Program-made: the position numbers and the translations under genes | Assembly: GCA_023390775.1 (NCBI GenBank) | Contig: JAEWCF010000086.1 | Span: 1 to 18,273 of the forward strand | Direction: 5' to 3' | DNA: 18,273 nucleotides | From: Bacteroidota bacterium | GTDB taxonomy: Bacteria; Bacteroidota; Bacteroidia; Flavobacteriales; Flavobacteriaceae | Shown here: positions 1 through 6,870 of the stretch, piece by piece | Numbering within the stretch: the first letter of the stretch is position 1 | Layout of the letters: every line of letters starts with the position of its first letter | The notes under the pieces: model-generated | Seen by the model: only the letters and a program-made list of their open reading frames with translations | Databases searched by the model: none | Told to the model about the DNA's origin: nothing

Positions 1-63
1 AACCACTAACCACAAGCCACAAGCCACTAACCACCAGCCACCAGCCACTAACCACAAGGCACC
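1..63. repeat. Heptad tandem repeat array A (nine degenerate copies)
   Basis: Nine consecutive 7-base units with no spacers or slippage: AACCACT, AACCACA, AGCCACA, AGCCACT, AACCACC, AGCCACC, AGCCACT, AACCACA, AGGCACC. Consensus is A(A/G)CCACN. The array begins at the window edge and may extend to the left. It lies 76 bases upstream of the T9SS-secreted protein gene. No hairpin or coding potential was seen. The periodicity is read directly from the sequence; its function is unknown. Confidence 0.85.
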
Positions 64-118
64 TAAAACTTTTTTCACCCCTCCTGTAACAATTTCCCGC
101 CTCATTCTACTTACTGCC

Positions 119-139
119 AATCATCAATCATCAATCACA
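119..139. repeat. Short heptad repeat B abutting a start codon
   Basis: AATCATC, AATCATC, AATCACA: three period-7 units whose last base is the A of the ATG of the next gene. The repeat fills the position where a ribosome binding site would lie, so no Shine-Dalgarno sequence is present. Three copies could be chance, but the period matches the other arrays in the window. Confidence 0.55.
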
Positions 140-1065
140 TGAAATCAATCGCACTCGCATCCGCCGTGATGCTGGGCTTATGCGCAACTGCGCAGCCCGT
201 AATCCATTCTTCAAACGTAGCGCCGAACTTCGAAGCTGAACTGTACTTCACCGAGATTCCTGCCGGTTTTTCGGTAGGGCCGGCCGGAGCCAACCAGACT
301 TGGGATTTTTCCAGCCTGGGAGAGGGGACGTTCCTGGGGACGCAACAGGCCATCAATGCCGCGACTTCACCCTTCGCCGCCCAATTCCCGCAGGCCAATT
401 ACTGTTATACGATGAACAGCGCGTTCGCAGACGCCACAATGTATTTCTACCACAGCCTGACTCCGGCAAAATTTGAGATTTACTCCCTGGGATACGAGGG
501 CGAGGTAGGGGAGGATTACCGTCCCAATCCTCGCACCTATGTCACTTTCCCGTATACCTTCGGGACCGTTTTCAACGACACCTTCCAGCGTGCCACGGAT
601 GCCGGGCCCATTTCGCAGACGGTGACCTACGACGCCTATGGGACGCTCGTGATGCCGTTTGGGACTTTTACCAACGTCGTGAGGCAGAAAGTGACATTTG
701 AAGGCAATACGAACTATGCGTGGTTCAACGTGAACCCGTTCTATCCGATACTGCAGACATCGCTCGAAGACGGGATCCTCGGTTTCATTATCGACAATAC
801 CGTGCTGGATATTCCGGCTCAGTCAGCGGGGTCTTTCGCCGCGTACCCAAACCCCGTCGGGGAAAGGCTGTCATTCCGGTTTCCCGATGATGTTCAGGGC
901 GTTGTCGAGCTGGACATAACTGATGTCACCGGCAAATCGGTGCGCAGGGCAAATATCTCCCCGGCGGATGTTGCAGTTGACCTCTCCGGATTGCAGGCTG
1001 GCGTCTACATGGTCAGGTTGCAGTCGCCGCAGGCAAGCCAGGTTTTGAAGATCGTCAAATCGTAA
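139..1065 (+). CDS. Secreted protein with type IX secretion (T9SS) sorting domain
   Basis: 308 residues. An N-terminal Sec signal peptide (residues 1-19, hydrophobic core ALASAVMLGLCA, likely cut after ATAQ) sends it to the periplasm. The last ~76 residues (233-308) form a type A T9SS C-terminal sorting domain: it opens with YPNP (236-239), continues with ELDITDVTGK, and ends with LQAGVYMVRL and a basic tail. In this family the domain is removed as the protein crosses the outer membrane. The intervening ~210 residues are rich in aromatics, Gly and Thr, look beta-rich, and match no enzyme family I recognise, so the cargo function is unknown. The ATG at 139 is chosen because it gives a complete signal peptide. 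The gene stands alone, with repeat arrays upstream and a strong terminator downstream. Confidence 0.9.
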   Translation: MKSIALASAVMLGLCATAQPVIHSSNVAPNFEAELYFTEIPAGFSVGPAGANQTWDFSSLGEGTFLGTQQAINAATSPFAAQFPQANYCYTMNSAFADATMYFYHSLTPAKFEIYSLGYEGEVGEDYRPNPRTYVTFPYTFGTVFNDTFQRATDAGPISQTVTYDAYGTLVMPFGTFTNVVRQKVTFEGNTNYAWFNVNPFYPILQTSLEDGILGFIIDNTVLDIPAQSAGSFAAYPNPVGERLSFRFPDDVQGVVELDITDVTGKSVRRANISPADVAVDLSGLQAGVYMVRLQSPQASQVLKIVKS

Positions 1066-1096
1066 AGTGTTTTTGGGAATAGTTAGTTAGGAAAGG

Positions 1097-1122
1097 CCGG
1101 GGCATTCGCTCCGGTTTTTTTT
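1097..1122 (+). terminator. Rho-independent terminator of the T9SS protein gene
   Basis: A 7-bp stem (CCGGGGC paired with GCTCCGG, one G-T wobble) with loop ATTC is followed by eight T. It sits 31 bases after the stop codon. The T run overlaps the stop codon (1121-1123) of the convergent hydrolase gene, so the two genes share this boundary. Confidence 0.85.
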
Positions 1123-1960
1123 ATGCCGAAAGGTGCACCATGATTTGTTTGTACAGATCCTCGTCGTGCATGCTGTGGCCGAGTCCCCGCGTTTCGATGA
1201 ACGTCGCACCCTGCCAGCCGCCGGCAATCTTCCGGCTTTCGTCAAAGGCCACGATCGTATCCTCGAGATCATGTGCGATCACGCCGGGCAATGTAAAGGA
1301 TTTGGCAAATTTTCCTCCCGAAAAATCTTCCGGGTCGATGGAAAACCGATCGACAAAGTATTGGCCCAGATGAGACAACACGCGAGTGCTCAGGCTCAGC
1401 GTCCGGGCATAATTGCCTACCAAAACCGACAGGTCCGACGGCGCTCCCAGCAAGATCATCTTCCTCAAATTGCCGGCGCCGTACTTATATTGGTGATACA
1501 CACAGGCCGATCCGCCCATCGAATGCCCGATCAAAAAATGCGGCCGGTACTTTTGCACCGCCTTCTCAATGAGTTCCGCGTAGGCCGGCACGTTGAATTC
1601 CCTGCCATGGCTCAGTCCGTGCGCCGGGCCGTCGAGCGCGACTACGGTATGGCCTGCCTCCAGGAGATGGGGAAGCATCCGTTCCCAGCGTGCCGCGTTG
1701 CTTTCCCAACCGTGGACCAAAAGCGAGACGTGTTCCCCGCCCGGCCAGGTATAGCTCAAATAATCGCCGTTGCCGTCCGAGATCACTTCGCGCCTTGCCT
1801 TTTGCAGGATCTCGGGAAGGGAATGAGGTTCCAGCCTGCCTTCGCGGGGTTCGCTGAAAAACCGGTAGGCAAGCCTGGCCGCCATTTTCGGGCGCAAAAG
1901 CCCCAGCATGTTGATGTACATGCCCACCGATTTGACGATGATGAATTTGCGAATGCCCAT
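1121..1960 (-). CDS. Alpha/beta hydrolase
   Basis: 279 residues from the ATG at 1960. The alpha/beta hydrolase fold is shown by the LLVHGWESNAARW strand and oxyanion loop (81-93), the nucleophile elbow GHSMGG with Ser147, a probable acid Asp234 in HDLEDTIVAFDE, and catalytic His262 in GLGHSMHD. There is no signal peptide, so it is probably cytoplasmic or membrane-associated. Substrate is unknown; esterase, lipase or thioesterase activity are all possible. An in-frame ATG at 1975 would add MGPFF, but that codon lies in the loop of the upstream terminator hairpin and those residues are encoded by its stem and T run, so 1960 is preferred. The start codon follows the terminator T tract directly, which makes its expression puzzling. 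No promoter matching TAnnTTTG was found just upstream. Confidence 0.85.
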   Translation of the reverse strand: MGIRKFIIVKSVGMYINMLGLLRPKMAARLAYRFFSEPREGRLEPHSLPEILQKARREVISDGNGDYLSYTWPGGEHVSLLVHGWESNAARWERMLPHLLEAGHTVVALDGPAHGLSHGREFNVPAYAELIEKAVQKYRPHFLIGHSMGGSACVYHQYKYGAGNLRKMILLGAPSDLSVLVGNYARTLSLSTRVLSHLGQYFVDRFSIDPEDFSGGKFAKSFTLPGVIAHDLEDTIVAFDESRKIAGGWQGATFIETRGLGHSMHDEDLYKQIMVHLSA

Positions 1961-1984
1961 AAAAAAAGGCCCCATGCGGAGCCT
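1961..1984 (-). terminator. Rho-independent terminator after the Nif3/coiled-coil operon
   Basis: Read on the minus strand: AGGCTCC, loop GCAT, GGGGCCT (7 bp with one wobble), then seven T. It begins 4 bases after the coiled-coil gene's stop codon. The T tract runs straight into the ATG (1960) of the hydrolase gene on the same strand, so the element separates two co-directional genes with no leader between. Confidence 0.8.
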
Positions 1985-1988
1985 GTGT

Positions 1989-2768
1989 TTAAATTGTCGA
2001 GAACAGTTGTTCCATTTTTTGCCTTTCCTCCTCGGCAAGCGAAGAATCCACCAAAATACGGCCCGAATGCTCGTCGGTAATGATCTTCTTCCTCGCCGCA
2101 ATTTCCACCTGTGTCTGCGGCGGAATGGTGAAGAACGATCCTGCCGATGCGCCCCTTTCGATCGATACGACGGCCAGGCCGTTGCGCACGCTGTTGCGGA
2201 TGCGGTCGTAGGCGGCCAGGAGCCTGTCCTCGATCATCGCGCGGTATTCCGCCGACTTTTCGCTGAGGAACGCTTCCTCCTTGGCGGTTTCGGCCATGAT
2301 GTCCTCGAGTTCGGCCTTTTTGTGTTTCAGGTGCGAGGTCTTGGTCTCAAGTTTTTCCTTGGAGTTCGCGATCACTTCCTTCTTGTGCTCGATGGAAGCC
2401 TTCATTTCGCGGATCTGCTTTTCGGCAAGCTGGATCTCCAGTTCCTGAAATTCGATTTCCTTGCTCAGGGAATTGAATTCGCGGTTGTTGCGGACGCTTT
2501 CCTGCTGCTTTGTATACCGTTTGATCGCTTCCCTGTGGTCCTCGATGGAATTCTTGCGGGCTTTGATGCTGTCTTCGATGACTTCAAGATCGGCCTTGAG
2601 CTTGTCAAGGCGCGTGCTGAGTCCGGCCACTTCGTCCTCAAGGTCTTCAACCTCAAGCGGAAGCTCGCCGCGGACATTCCTGATCTCGTCGATACGCGTA
2701 TCAATCAATTGCAGGTCATATAATGCCCTAAGCTTTTCTTCAACACTCATTTCCTTTGTAGTCGCCAT
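1989..2768 (-). CDS. Coiled-coil 'zinc-ribbon' family protein lacking its zinc cysteines (COG1579-like)
   Basis: 259 residues. Residues ~8-185 are a long, charged, Lys/Glu-rich segment expected to form an antiparallel coiled coil. The C-terminal part matches the C4-type zinc-ribbon family (PF02591/COG1579): GASAGSFFTIPPQ (206-218) and KKIITDEHSGRILVD (227-241). Relatives carry CxxC before the PPQ motif and CxxC before GRIL. Here the aligned positions are Ser208, Ser211, Asp232 and Ser235, so no zinc site can form as in those relatives. IPPQ and GRILVD are kept, so the fold may persist without metal. Molecular function is not settled for the family; a nucleic-acid role has been suggested. It starts 2 bases after the nif3-like stop codon and is followed by a hairpin terminator, making it the last gene of the operon. 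Confidence 0.85.
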   Translation of the reverse strand: MATTKEMSVEEKLRALYDLQLIDTRIDEIRNVRGELPLEVEDLEDEVAGLSTRLDKLKADLEVIEDSIKARKNSIEDHREAIKRYTKQQESVRNNREFNSLSKEIEFQELEIQLAEKQIREMKASIEHKKEVIANSKEKLETKTSHLKHKKAELEDIMAETAKEEAFLSEKSAEYRAMIEDRLLAAYDRIRNSVRNGLAVVSIERGASAGSFFTIPPQTQVEIAARKKIITDEHSGRILVDSSLAEEERQKMEQLFSTI

Positions 2769-2770
2769 AT

Positions 2771-3865
2771 TTATAAGTACTTAACCGGGTTTGTATTCAC
2801 TTCAGATAAAACGATTGCAAAATTAGGGATTTTTTTGCTTAGATAATCAACAATGTAGTTTTTTGTGTAGCGCTCGCTTTCGTAATGTCCGATGTCCGCC
2901 AACAGGATTTTTCCCTCGGCCTGATAAAAGTCGTGGTACTTGAGATCGGCGGTGAGCAACACGTCGGCGCCTGCTGCTATCGCTGCCCTGATGGCAAAAC
3001 TCCCCGATCCGCCGAGTACCGCGACGCGTTTGACTTCGCGCCCCGTGAATTCGCTGTGGCGGATCGCTCCGCAACGCATTTTCAGCTTGACCGATTCGAG
3101 GAATTCGCGTTCGGGCATCGGCGTTTGGAGTTGGCCGATTTTCCCCGCTCCAATGTTTTGGTGCCTGTTTTCAAGCGGGTAAATTTCGTAGGCGACCTCT
3201 TCGTAAATATGGCTGTTGAAGAGCGCTTTTAGGATGGCCTCCTGCTGATGCTTTTTGAACGTCACCTCGATCTTTATTTCATCGCCGATCGTGAGTTCGC
3301 CTTTTTTGCCGATGACCGGATTGCTGTCCTCGTTTCCCATGTAGGTGCTGAACCCCCGGGAGTTAAAACTGCAATGGTCATAATTGCCGATTGTCCCCGC
3401 GCCTGCCTCGAACAGGGCGTTGCGGACGGCATCTGCATTGTCCGGCACGGTGTAGGTCACGAGCTTGCGGATGAAATTTTCCTTCGGGATGAGGATTTTG
3501 GCGTTTTGCAGTGCCAACGCCTCGCAGATGATCTGGTTTACGCCGTCCATGTGGTTGTCCAGGCTTGTGTGTACCGCGTAGATCGCGACCGAATTCCGAA
3601 TGGCCTTGATCACCGCCCGTTCGACGTAATTTTTTCCCGTCAGGCTCTTGAGCCCTGAAAAGATGATTGGGTGAAAGCTCACTACCATGTTGCAGCCGCT
3701 CCGGATTGCCTCGTCGATAACCTCCTCCAGCGCATCGTGGCAAACCAGAATTCCCGTGACCTCATCTTCCGGGCTGCCGCACAAAAGGCCTACATTGTCA
3801 TATTCCTCGGCGTAAGCTTTTGGAGCCATCTGCTCAAGCACGCCCATAATTTCCTTTACCAGCAT
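2771..3865 (-). CDS. Nif3-like dinuclear metal-centre protein (DUF34/YbgI/YqfO type)
   Basis: 364 residues. This is the long form of the Nif3/DUF34 family, with a PII-like insert between two halves of the core (roughly residues 125-230). N-terminal motifs are YDNVGLLCG (22-30), SFHPIIF (63-69) and HTSLDNHMDGVN (99-110). C-terminal motifs are RVAVLGGSG and DIGHYESE (324-331, with His327 and Glu331 as expected metal ligands). The first of the two adjacent metal histidines usual in the family (HHP) is Phe64 here (FHP). The old 'GTP cyclohydrolase I' label is not well supported; a metal-dependent hydrolase or metal-related role is the usual reading. It starts 1 base after the upstream gene's stop and 2 bases before the coiled-coil gene, so it is co-transcribed. 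Confidence 0.92.
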   Translation of the reverse strand: MLVKEIMGVLEQMAPKAYAEEYDNVGLLCGSPEDEVTGILVCHDALEEVIDEAIRSGCNMVVSFHPIIFSGLKSLTGKNYVERAVIKAIRNSVAIYAVHTSLDNHMDGVNQIICEALALQNAKILIPKENFIRKLVTYTVPDNADAVRNALFEAGAGTIGNYDHCSFNSRGFSTYMGNEDSNPVIGKKGELTIGDEIKIEVTFKKHQQEAILKALFNSHIYEEVAYEIYPLENRHQNIGAGKIGQLQTPMPEREFLESVKLKMRCGAIRHSEFTGREVKRVAVLGGSGSFAIRAAIAAGADVLLTADLKYHDFYQAEGKILLADIGHYESERYTKNYIVDYLSKKIPNFAIVLSEVNTNPVKYL

Positions 3866-3866
3866 A

Positions 3867-4454
3867 TCAGGTTGACCATGGATTTAAAAATTCCTTGATG
3901 GCCCATTTCCCGTTTTCAAGGCCGAGTTTCAGGACCGCGCCATTGTTGTGTTCAATGCTCCGGTAGAATACGACCTTGACCAGTGCCGACCTGCCGCCGT
4001 CATAAAAAAGCGGTCGGTAGACGATCATCAGCCGTTGGTTGTTGAGGTTGAACCGTTTTTGTTTCTCCTGGTATTGTTCCAGGGAGAGGCAATCGTTGAC
4101 TTTTGATTTTAGCTGTGCCGAGGCCGGCGATTCCAGAAGGCCTGAGAATTCTTTCGACCAATCTTCCGGACGGTTCTCGGCCGCAACTTTCTGCCGTAAC
4201 GCCTTGACCTCGGACGCGGGCAACTTCAGCGCATTGACCGTCTCGAATATCTCCTCATTGTTGGCCGGCCTGTCGCAGAATGTGAACAGCAATTGGTTGC
4301 GGCCCTTGACGATCGCTTTCTCGTTTTTGTAGTAATGCGAGAGGATGGCGCCAAAAATCTCCGTCTGGTCCTGTGCGGACGCCGGCGACGAGCCAAACAC
4401 CGCGATGCAGGAAAAGATGCAAAAAACGATTCGCCCAAGCCATCGTGCTACCAT
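3867..4454 (-). CDS. Secreted protein of unknown function
   Basis: 195 residues. A signal peptide spans ~1-27 (MVARWLGRIV, then a hydrophobic stretch ending PASAQ), so it is probably periplasmic. The mature part is mixed alpha/beta. Its last 60 residues (MIVYRPLFYDGG, VKVVFYRSIEHNNGAVLKLGLENGKWAIKEF) resemble the final strands of small NTF2-like folds, but this is only an impression and no family is claimed. It contains three Cys after the signal region. It is the first gene of an operon with the nif3-like and coiled-coil genes (1-base gap). An exact TAnnTTTG box at 4460-4467 would place the transcript start almost on the ATG, so the mRNA may be leaderless. Divergent from lpxK. Confidence 0.8.
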   Translation of the reverse strand: MVARWLGRIVFCIFSCIAVFGSSPASAQDQTEIFGAILSHYYKNEKAIVKGRNQLLFTFCDRPANNEEIFETVNALKLPASEVKALRQKVAAENRPEDWSKEFSGLLESPASAQLKSKVNDCLSLEQYQEKQKRFNLNNQRLMIVYRPLFYDGGRSALVKVVFYRSIEHNNGAVLKLGLENGKWAIKEFLNPWST

Positions 4455-4459
4455 GATTC

Positions 4460-4467
4460 CAAAGATA
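4460..4467 (-). promoter_or_regulatory. Putative Bacteroidota -7 box (TATCTTTG) for the nif3 operon
   Basis: An exact match to TAnnTTTG on the minus strand in the 33-base gap between two divergent genes. TTTG at 4484-4487 could be the -33 element, with a 16-base spacer that is shorter than usual. Expected initiation is close to the ATG at 4454. On the plus strand, TATATTTT at 4474-4481 is a weaker candidate for lpxK. Confidence 0.45.
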
Positions 4468-4487
4468 AAATATTATATTTTCGCAAA

Positions 4488-5492
4488 ATGCCCGTACTGC
4501 AAAAATTACTTTATCCGCTTTCGGTCGCCTATGGCCAGATCACCGAATGGAGAAACCGGATGTTCGATAAAGGCATCCTGACATCGCAGTCCTATCCGCT
4601 ACCCATTATCGCCGTTGGGAACCTCAGTGCGGGTGGAACCGGAAAATCCCCAATGACCGAATACCTCGTGCGGCTTCTGCGCAAACGCTACAAAGTGGCC
4701 GTACTCAGCAGGGGTTATGGCAGGCGAACGGGAGGATTCAGGCTGGCGGGTGCCGATGAAAGCGCACGGACGATAGGGGATGAGCCTTACCAATTCCATT
4801 TGAAGTTCCCCGATGTGACCATTGCGGTGGACGGCGATCGAAGGCGCGGAATCAAGAACCTGCGGGAGATGGTGCAGCCGGATGTGATCGTCATGGACGA
4901 TGCTTTCCAGCACCGCTATGTCAAGGCGGGCCTTTACATCCTTCTCACGGCATACGGCGACCTGTTTGTGGACGACAAGATGCTCCCCGAGGGCAACCTC
5001 CGCGAACATCCCGACGGCATGCAGCGCGCGTCCATCATCGTCGTTACGAAATGCCCCGCCAATATTTCGATCGAGGAAATGGAGCGCATCCGCATCAGGA
5101 TCGACCCCAGGCCGCACCAAAAACTTTTCTTTTCCTTCATCGAATATGCGCCCAACCTCACGTCGGCTGCCAACAAAATTCCGGTCGGACAGATGCGGGG
5201 CATGGCCAAGACGCTGGTGGCCGGAATCGCGAAGCCCGCACCTTTTTTTGACCATTTGCGGAATGAAAAGGACGTGGTTCGGGAATTTGGCGACCATCAC
5301 GATTTTTCCCAATCCGATATCCAGGCTCTGCTTTCCGGTCCAATGCCCATCGTCACTACCGAGAAGGATTATGTCCGGCTGAAAGGCTACGTACCCGAAA
5401 AGGATCTCTATTATTTGCCGATCCGGCAATCTTTTGTTTCGGGCGGGGAGCGGTTTGACCAGGCAATCCTCGAATTCTGCGCTTCCCAATAA
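4488..5492 (+). CDS. lpxK: Tetraacyldisaccharide 4'-kinase (lipid A biosynthesis)
   Basis: 334 residues from the ATG at 4488. LpxK phosphorylates the 4' position of the lipid A disaccharide precursor at the inner membrane, using ATP. Visible family motifs: an N-terminal hydrophobic helix (LLYPLSVAYG), the P-loop GNLSAGGTGKSP (44-55), SRGYGRR (74-80), GDEP (97-100), VMDDAFQHR (135-143), and PEGNLREHP (167-175). Length is typical. The open frame extends upstream to 4293, but that part runs antisense into the divergent gene, and MPVLQKLLYPLSVAYG is the usual family start. The ATG is 33 bases from the divergent start at 4454. Plus-strand neighbours are a surface lipoprotein and a purine nucleoside phosphorylase; I see no functional link. 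Confidence 0.95.
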   Translation: MPVLQKLLYPLSVAYGQITEWRNRMFDKGILTSQSYPLPIIAVGNLSAGGTGKSPMTEYLVRLLRKRYKVAVLSRGYGRRTGGFRLAGADESARTIGDEPYQFHLKFPDVTIAVDGDRRRGIKNLREMVQPDVIVMDDAFQHRYVKAGLYILLTAYGDLFVDDKMLPEGNLREHPDGMQRASIIVVTKCPANISIEEMERIRIRIDPRPHQKLFFSFIEYAPNLTSAANKIPVGQMRGMAKTLVAGIAKPAPFFDHLRNEKDVVREFGDHHDFSQSDIQALLSGPMPIVTTEKDYVRLKGYVPEKDLYYLPIRQSFVSGGERFDQAILEFCASQ

Positions 5493-5574
5493 ATAGGTAT
5501 TTATCAGAAAAAAATTATTAAATTTTGGTTAAAGAAAAATAAATTCCTTTTTTTACGGCCAAATCTACTTTTTT

Positions 5575-6792
5575 ATGAAAAAAATTACCTACTTGATGCT
5601 CTTTGTTGGCATCCTTTCGGCTGGCTTGCTCGCCCCTTCCTGCAGCAAAAACGATGATGGCGACGGGCCTTCGGGTCCCCAGAACTTTGACGAATTCGAG
5701 TTTTCGGGCCTTTTTACGGGCACGCTCACTTCCGGCGGGTCAACGTCCCCCCTTGAAGGTTACGTCACGATCGAAGAGAACGGGGCGACCAACATGGTGT
5801 TCCTGACAGGAAGCATGACGGGCACTTCGACCCTGGCGGGCGATGTCTATAATGTGACCGTAACCAGCGCCTCCGGTCCCTTCCAGGACATTTCAAACCT
5901 GACCGGGGTCATCGATATCGATGCCCGCACCATTTACCTCACCGGTCAAAATCCGGACGGCACGCCTTTCACCGCGGGCGGAAACGTTCCGCCGGTAACC
6001 ACTACCGGCAACACCAACCCGGCCGATTACCAGATGTCGGCGGTTGCGTTTTCACACCAGGAGACCTGCGTGGCCTCGATTACCATCAACGGGACGACTA
6101 TTTCAGGCCTGCAGCACTTCTACCAGGACGGTGGCGTGTGCGACGATCCGCTCCAGTCCCAGATTGTGGTCGATTATGACAACAAAACATCGCAGCTCTT
6201 CTGCCAGTCGGGAGTTCTGCAGGGACTTGACGGAAATCCCCTGCCGTTCACGCTCTGTTCGGTCGCGCGTTTCATCCTTGAGAAAAACACCGAGTACACC
6301 TATACCGTGAACTGGAGCAATGGCGAGGTCACGACCGGAACCTTCACCTCGCCCGATGGTGGCCGCTGGAAGGGAATCTGCCTCTCAAACAACGGCGCGG
6401 AATGCGACGAGAACGGCGGTGGGCTTGCCGGTAGCTCCGGGAACCCAAGGTTTAACCTTTCCTATACGGCCGATGTCGATCTGGACCTCTACGTGGAGAC
6501 GCCAAACGGGACGCTCATCTATTATGGAAATCCTACCGGCCAAAACGGCCAGCTTGACGTGGACTGTACCTGCGGCGGATGTGAAAACGGGCATGCCGAA
6601 AACATTTTCTGGACCAACGGTCCTTCGGGCCAGTACAAATTCTATGTGAACTATTACGGCAGTTGCTCGGGTTCCAACCCCAATGCGGCCTTCACGATCA
6701 AAGTGATGAACGGCAGCCAGGTGCTGCAGACCCGAACGGGTACCCTTAGCGAGGGCCAGACCTCACAAACCTGGACCTATATCAAGAACTAA
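5575..6792 (+). CDS. Surface-type lipoprotein with C-terminal DUF2135/YfaP-like domain
   Basis: 405 residues. The signal peptide ends in a lipobox-like LAPSC with lipid Cys23, followed by SKNDDGD, an acidic run like the lipoprotein export signal that sends Bacteroidota lipoproteins to the cell surface. Residues ~30-150 are Thr/Gly-rich and probably beta structure. Residues ~160-285 contain several cysteines. Residues 290-405 resemble the DUF2135 (YfaP-like) domain: ADVDLDLYVETPNG (299-312), YYGN, LDVDCTCGGCENG (328-340) and ENIFWTNGPSGQYKFYVNYYG. The Asp-rich DVDLDL could bind a cation (inference). At least four Cys (331, 333, 336, 364) in this domain suggest disulfides or metal binding. The gene has an AT-rich 82-base leader and its own terminator, so it is probably a single transcription unit. 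Ligand unknown. Confidence 0.85.
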   Translation: MKKITYLMLFVGILSAGLLAPSCSKNDDGDGPSGPQNFDEFEFSGLFTGTLTSGGSTSPLEGYVTIEENGATNMVFLTGSMTGTSTLAGDVYNVTVTSASGPFQDISNLTGVIDIDARTIYLTGQNPDGTPFTAGGNVPPVTTTGNTNPADYQMSAVAFSHQETCVASITINGTTISGLQHFYQDGGVCDDPLQSQIVVDYDNKTSQLFCQSGVLQGLDGNPLPFTLCSVARFILEKNTEYTYTVNWSNGEVTTGTFTSPDGGRWKGICLSNNGAECDENGGGLAGSSGNPRFNLSYTADVDLDLYVETPNGTLIYYGNPTGQNGQLDVDCTCGGCENGHAENIFWTNGPSGQYKFYVNYYGSCSGSNPNAAFTIKVMNGSQVLQTRTGTLSEGQTSQTWTYIKN

Positions 6793-6799
6793 TAAAATC

Positions 6800-6826
6800 A
6801 GCGGCAGTCTTTGCCGCTTTTTTTTT
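6800..6826 (+). terminator. Rho-independent terminator of the DUF2135 lipoprotein gene
   Basis: A perfect 7-bp stem (AGCGGCA with TGCCGCT), loop GTCTT, then eight further T. It begins 8 bases after the stop codon and separates this gene from the phosphorylase gene. Confidence 0.9.
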
Positions 6827-6834
6827 ATTGTGTT

Positions 6835-6856
6835 CCTTTGCATGGCATGCCAAAGG
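6835..6856 (+). promoter_or_regulatory. Possible hairpin in the phosphorylase gene leader
   Basis: CCTTTG and CAAAGG flank the segment CATGGCATGC, which can extend the stem with one bulged C. It lies 15 bases before the ATG at 6871, where it could affect initiation. TTCCTTTG (6833-6840) also matches TAnnTTTG at 7 of 8 positions, so the element could equally be part of a promoter. Confidence 0.3.
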
Positions 6857-6870
6857 GCAAATTGACAATC

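Noticed and set aside
1133..2080. Long open frame of 315 codons on the plus strand, opposite the hydrolase gene
   Set aside because: It is antisense to a clear alpha/beta hydrolase with a complete catalytic triad. The translation has no domain, and its length follows from the GC-rich third positions of the real gene.
4293..4487. N-terminal extension of lpxK by 65 codons
   Set aside because: It overlaps the divergent secreted gene in antisense, and the family N-terminus begins at the ATG at 4488.
4599..5489. Open frame of 296 codons on the minus strand opposite lpxK
   Set aside because: A shadow of lpxK, whose P-loop and other motifs are complete in the plus-strand frame.
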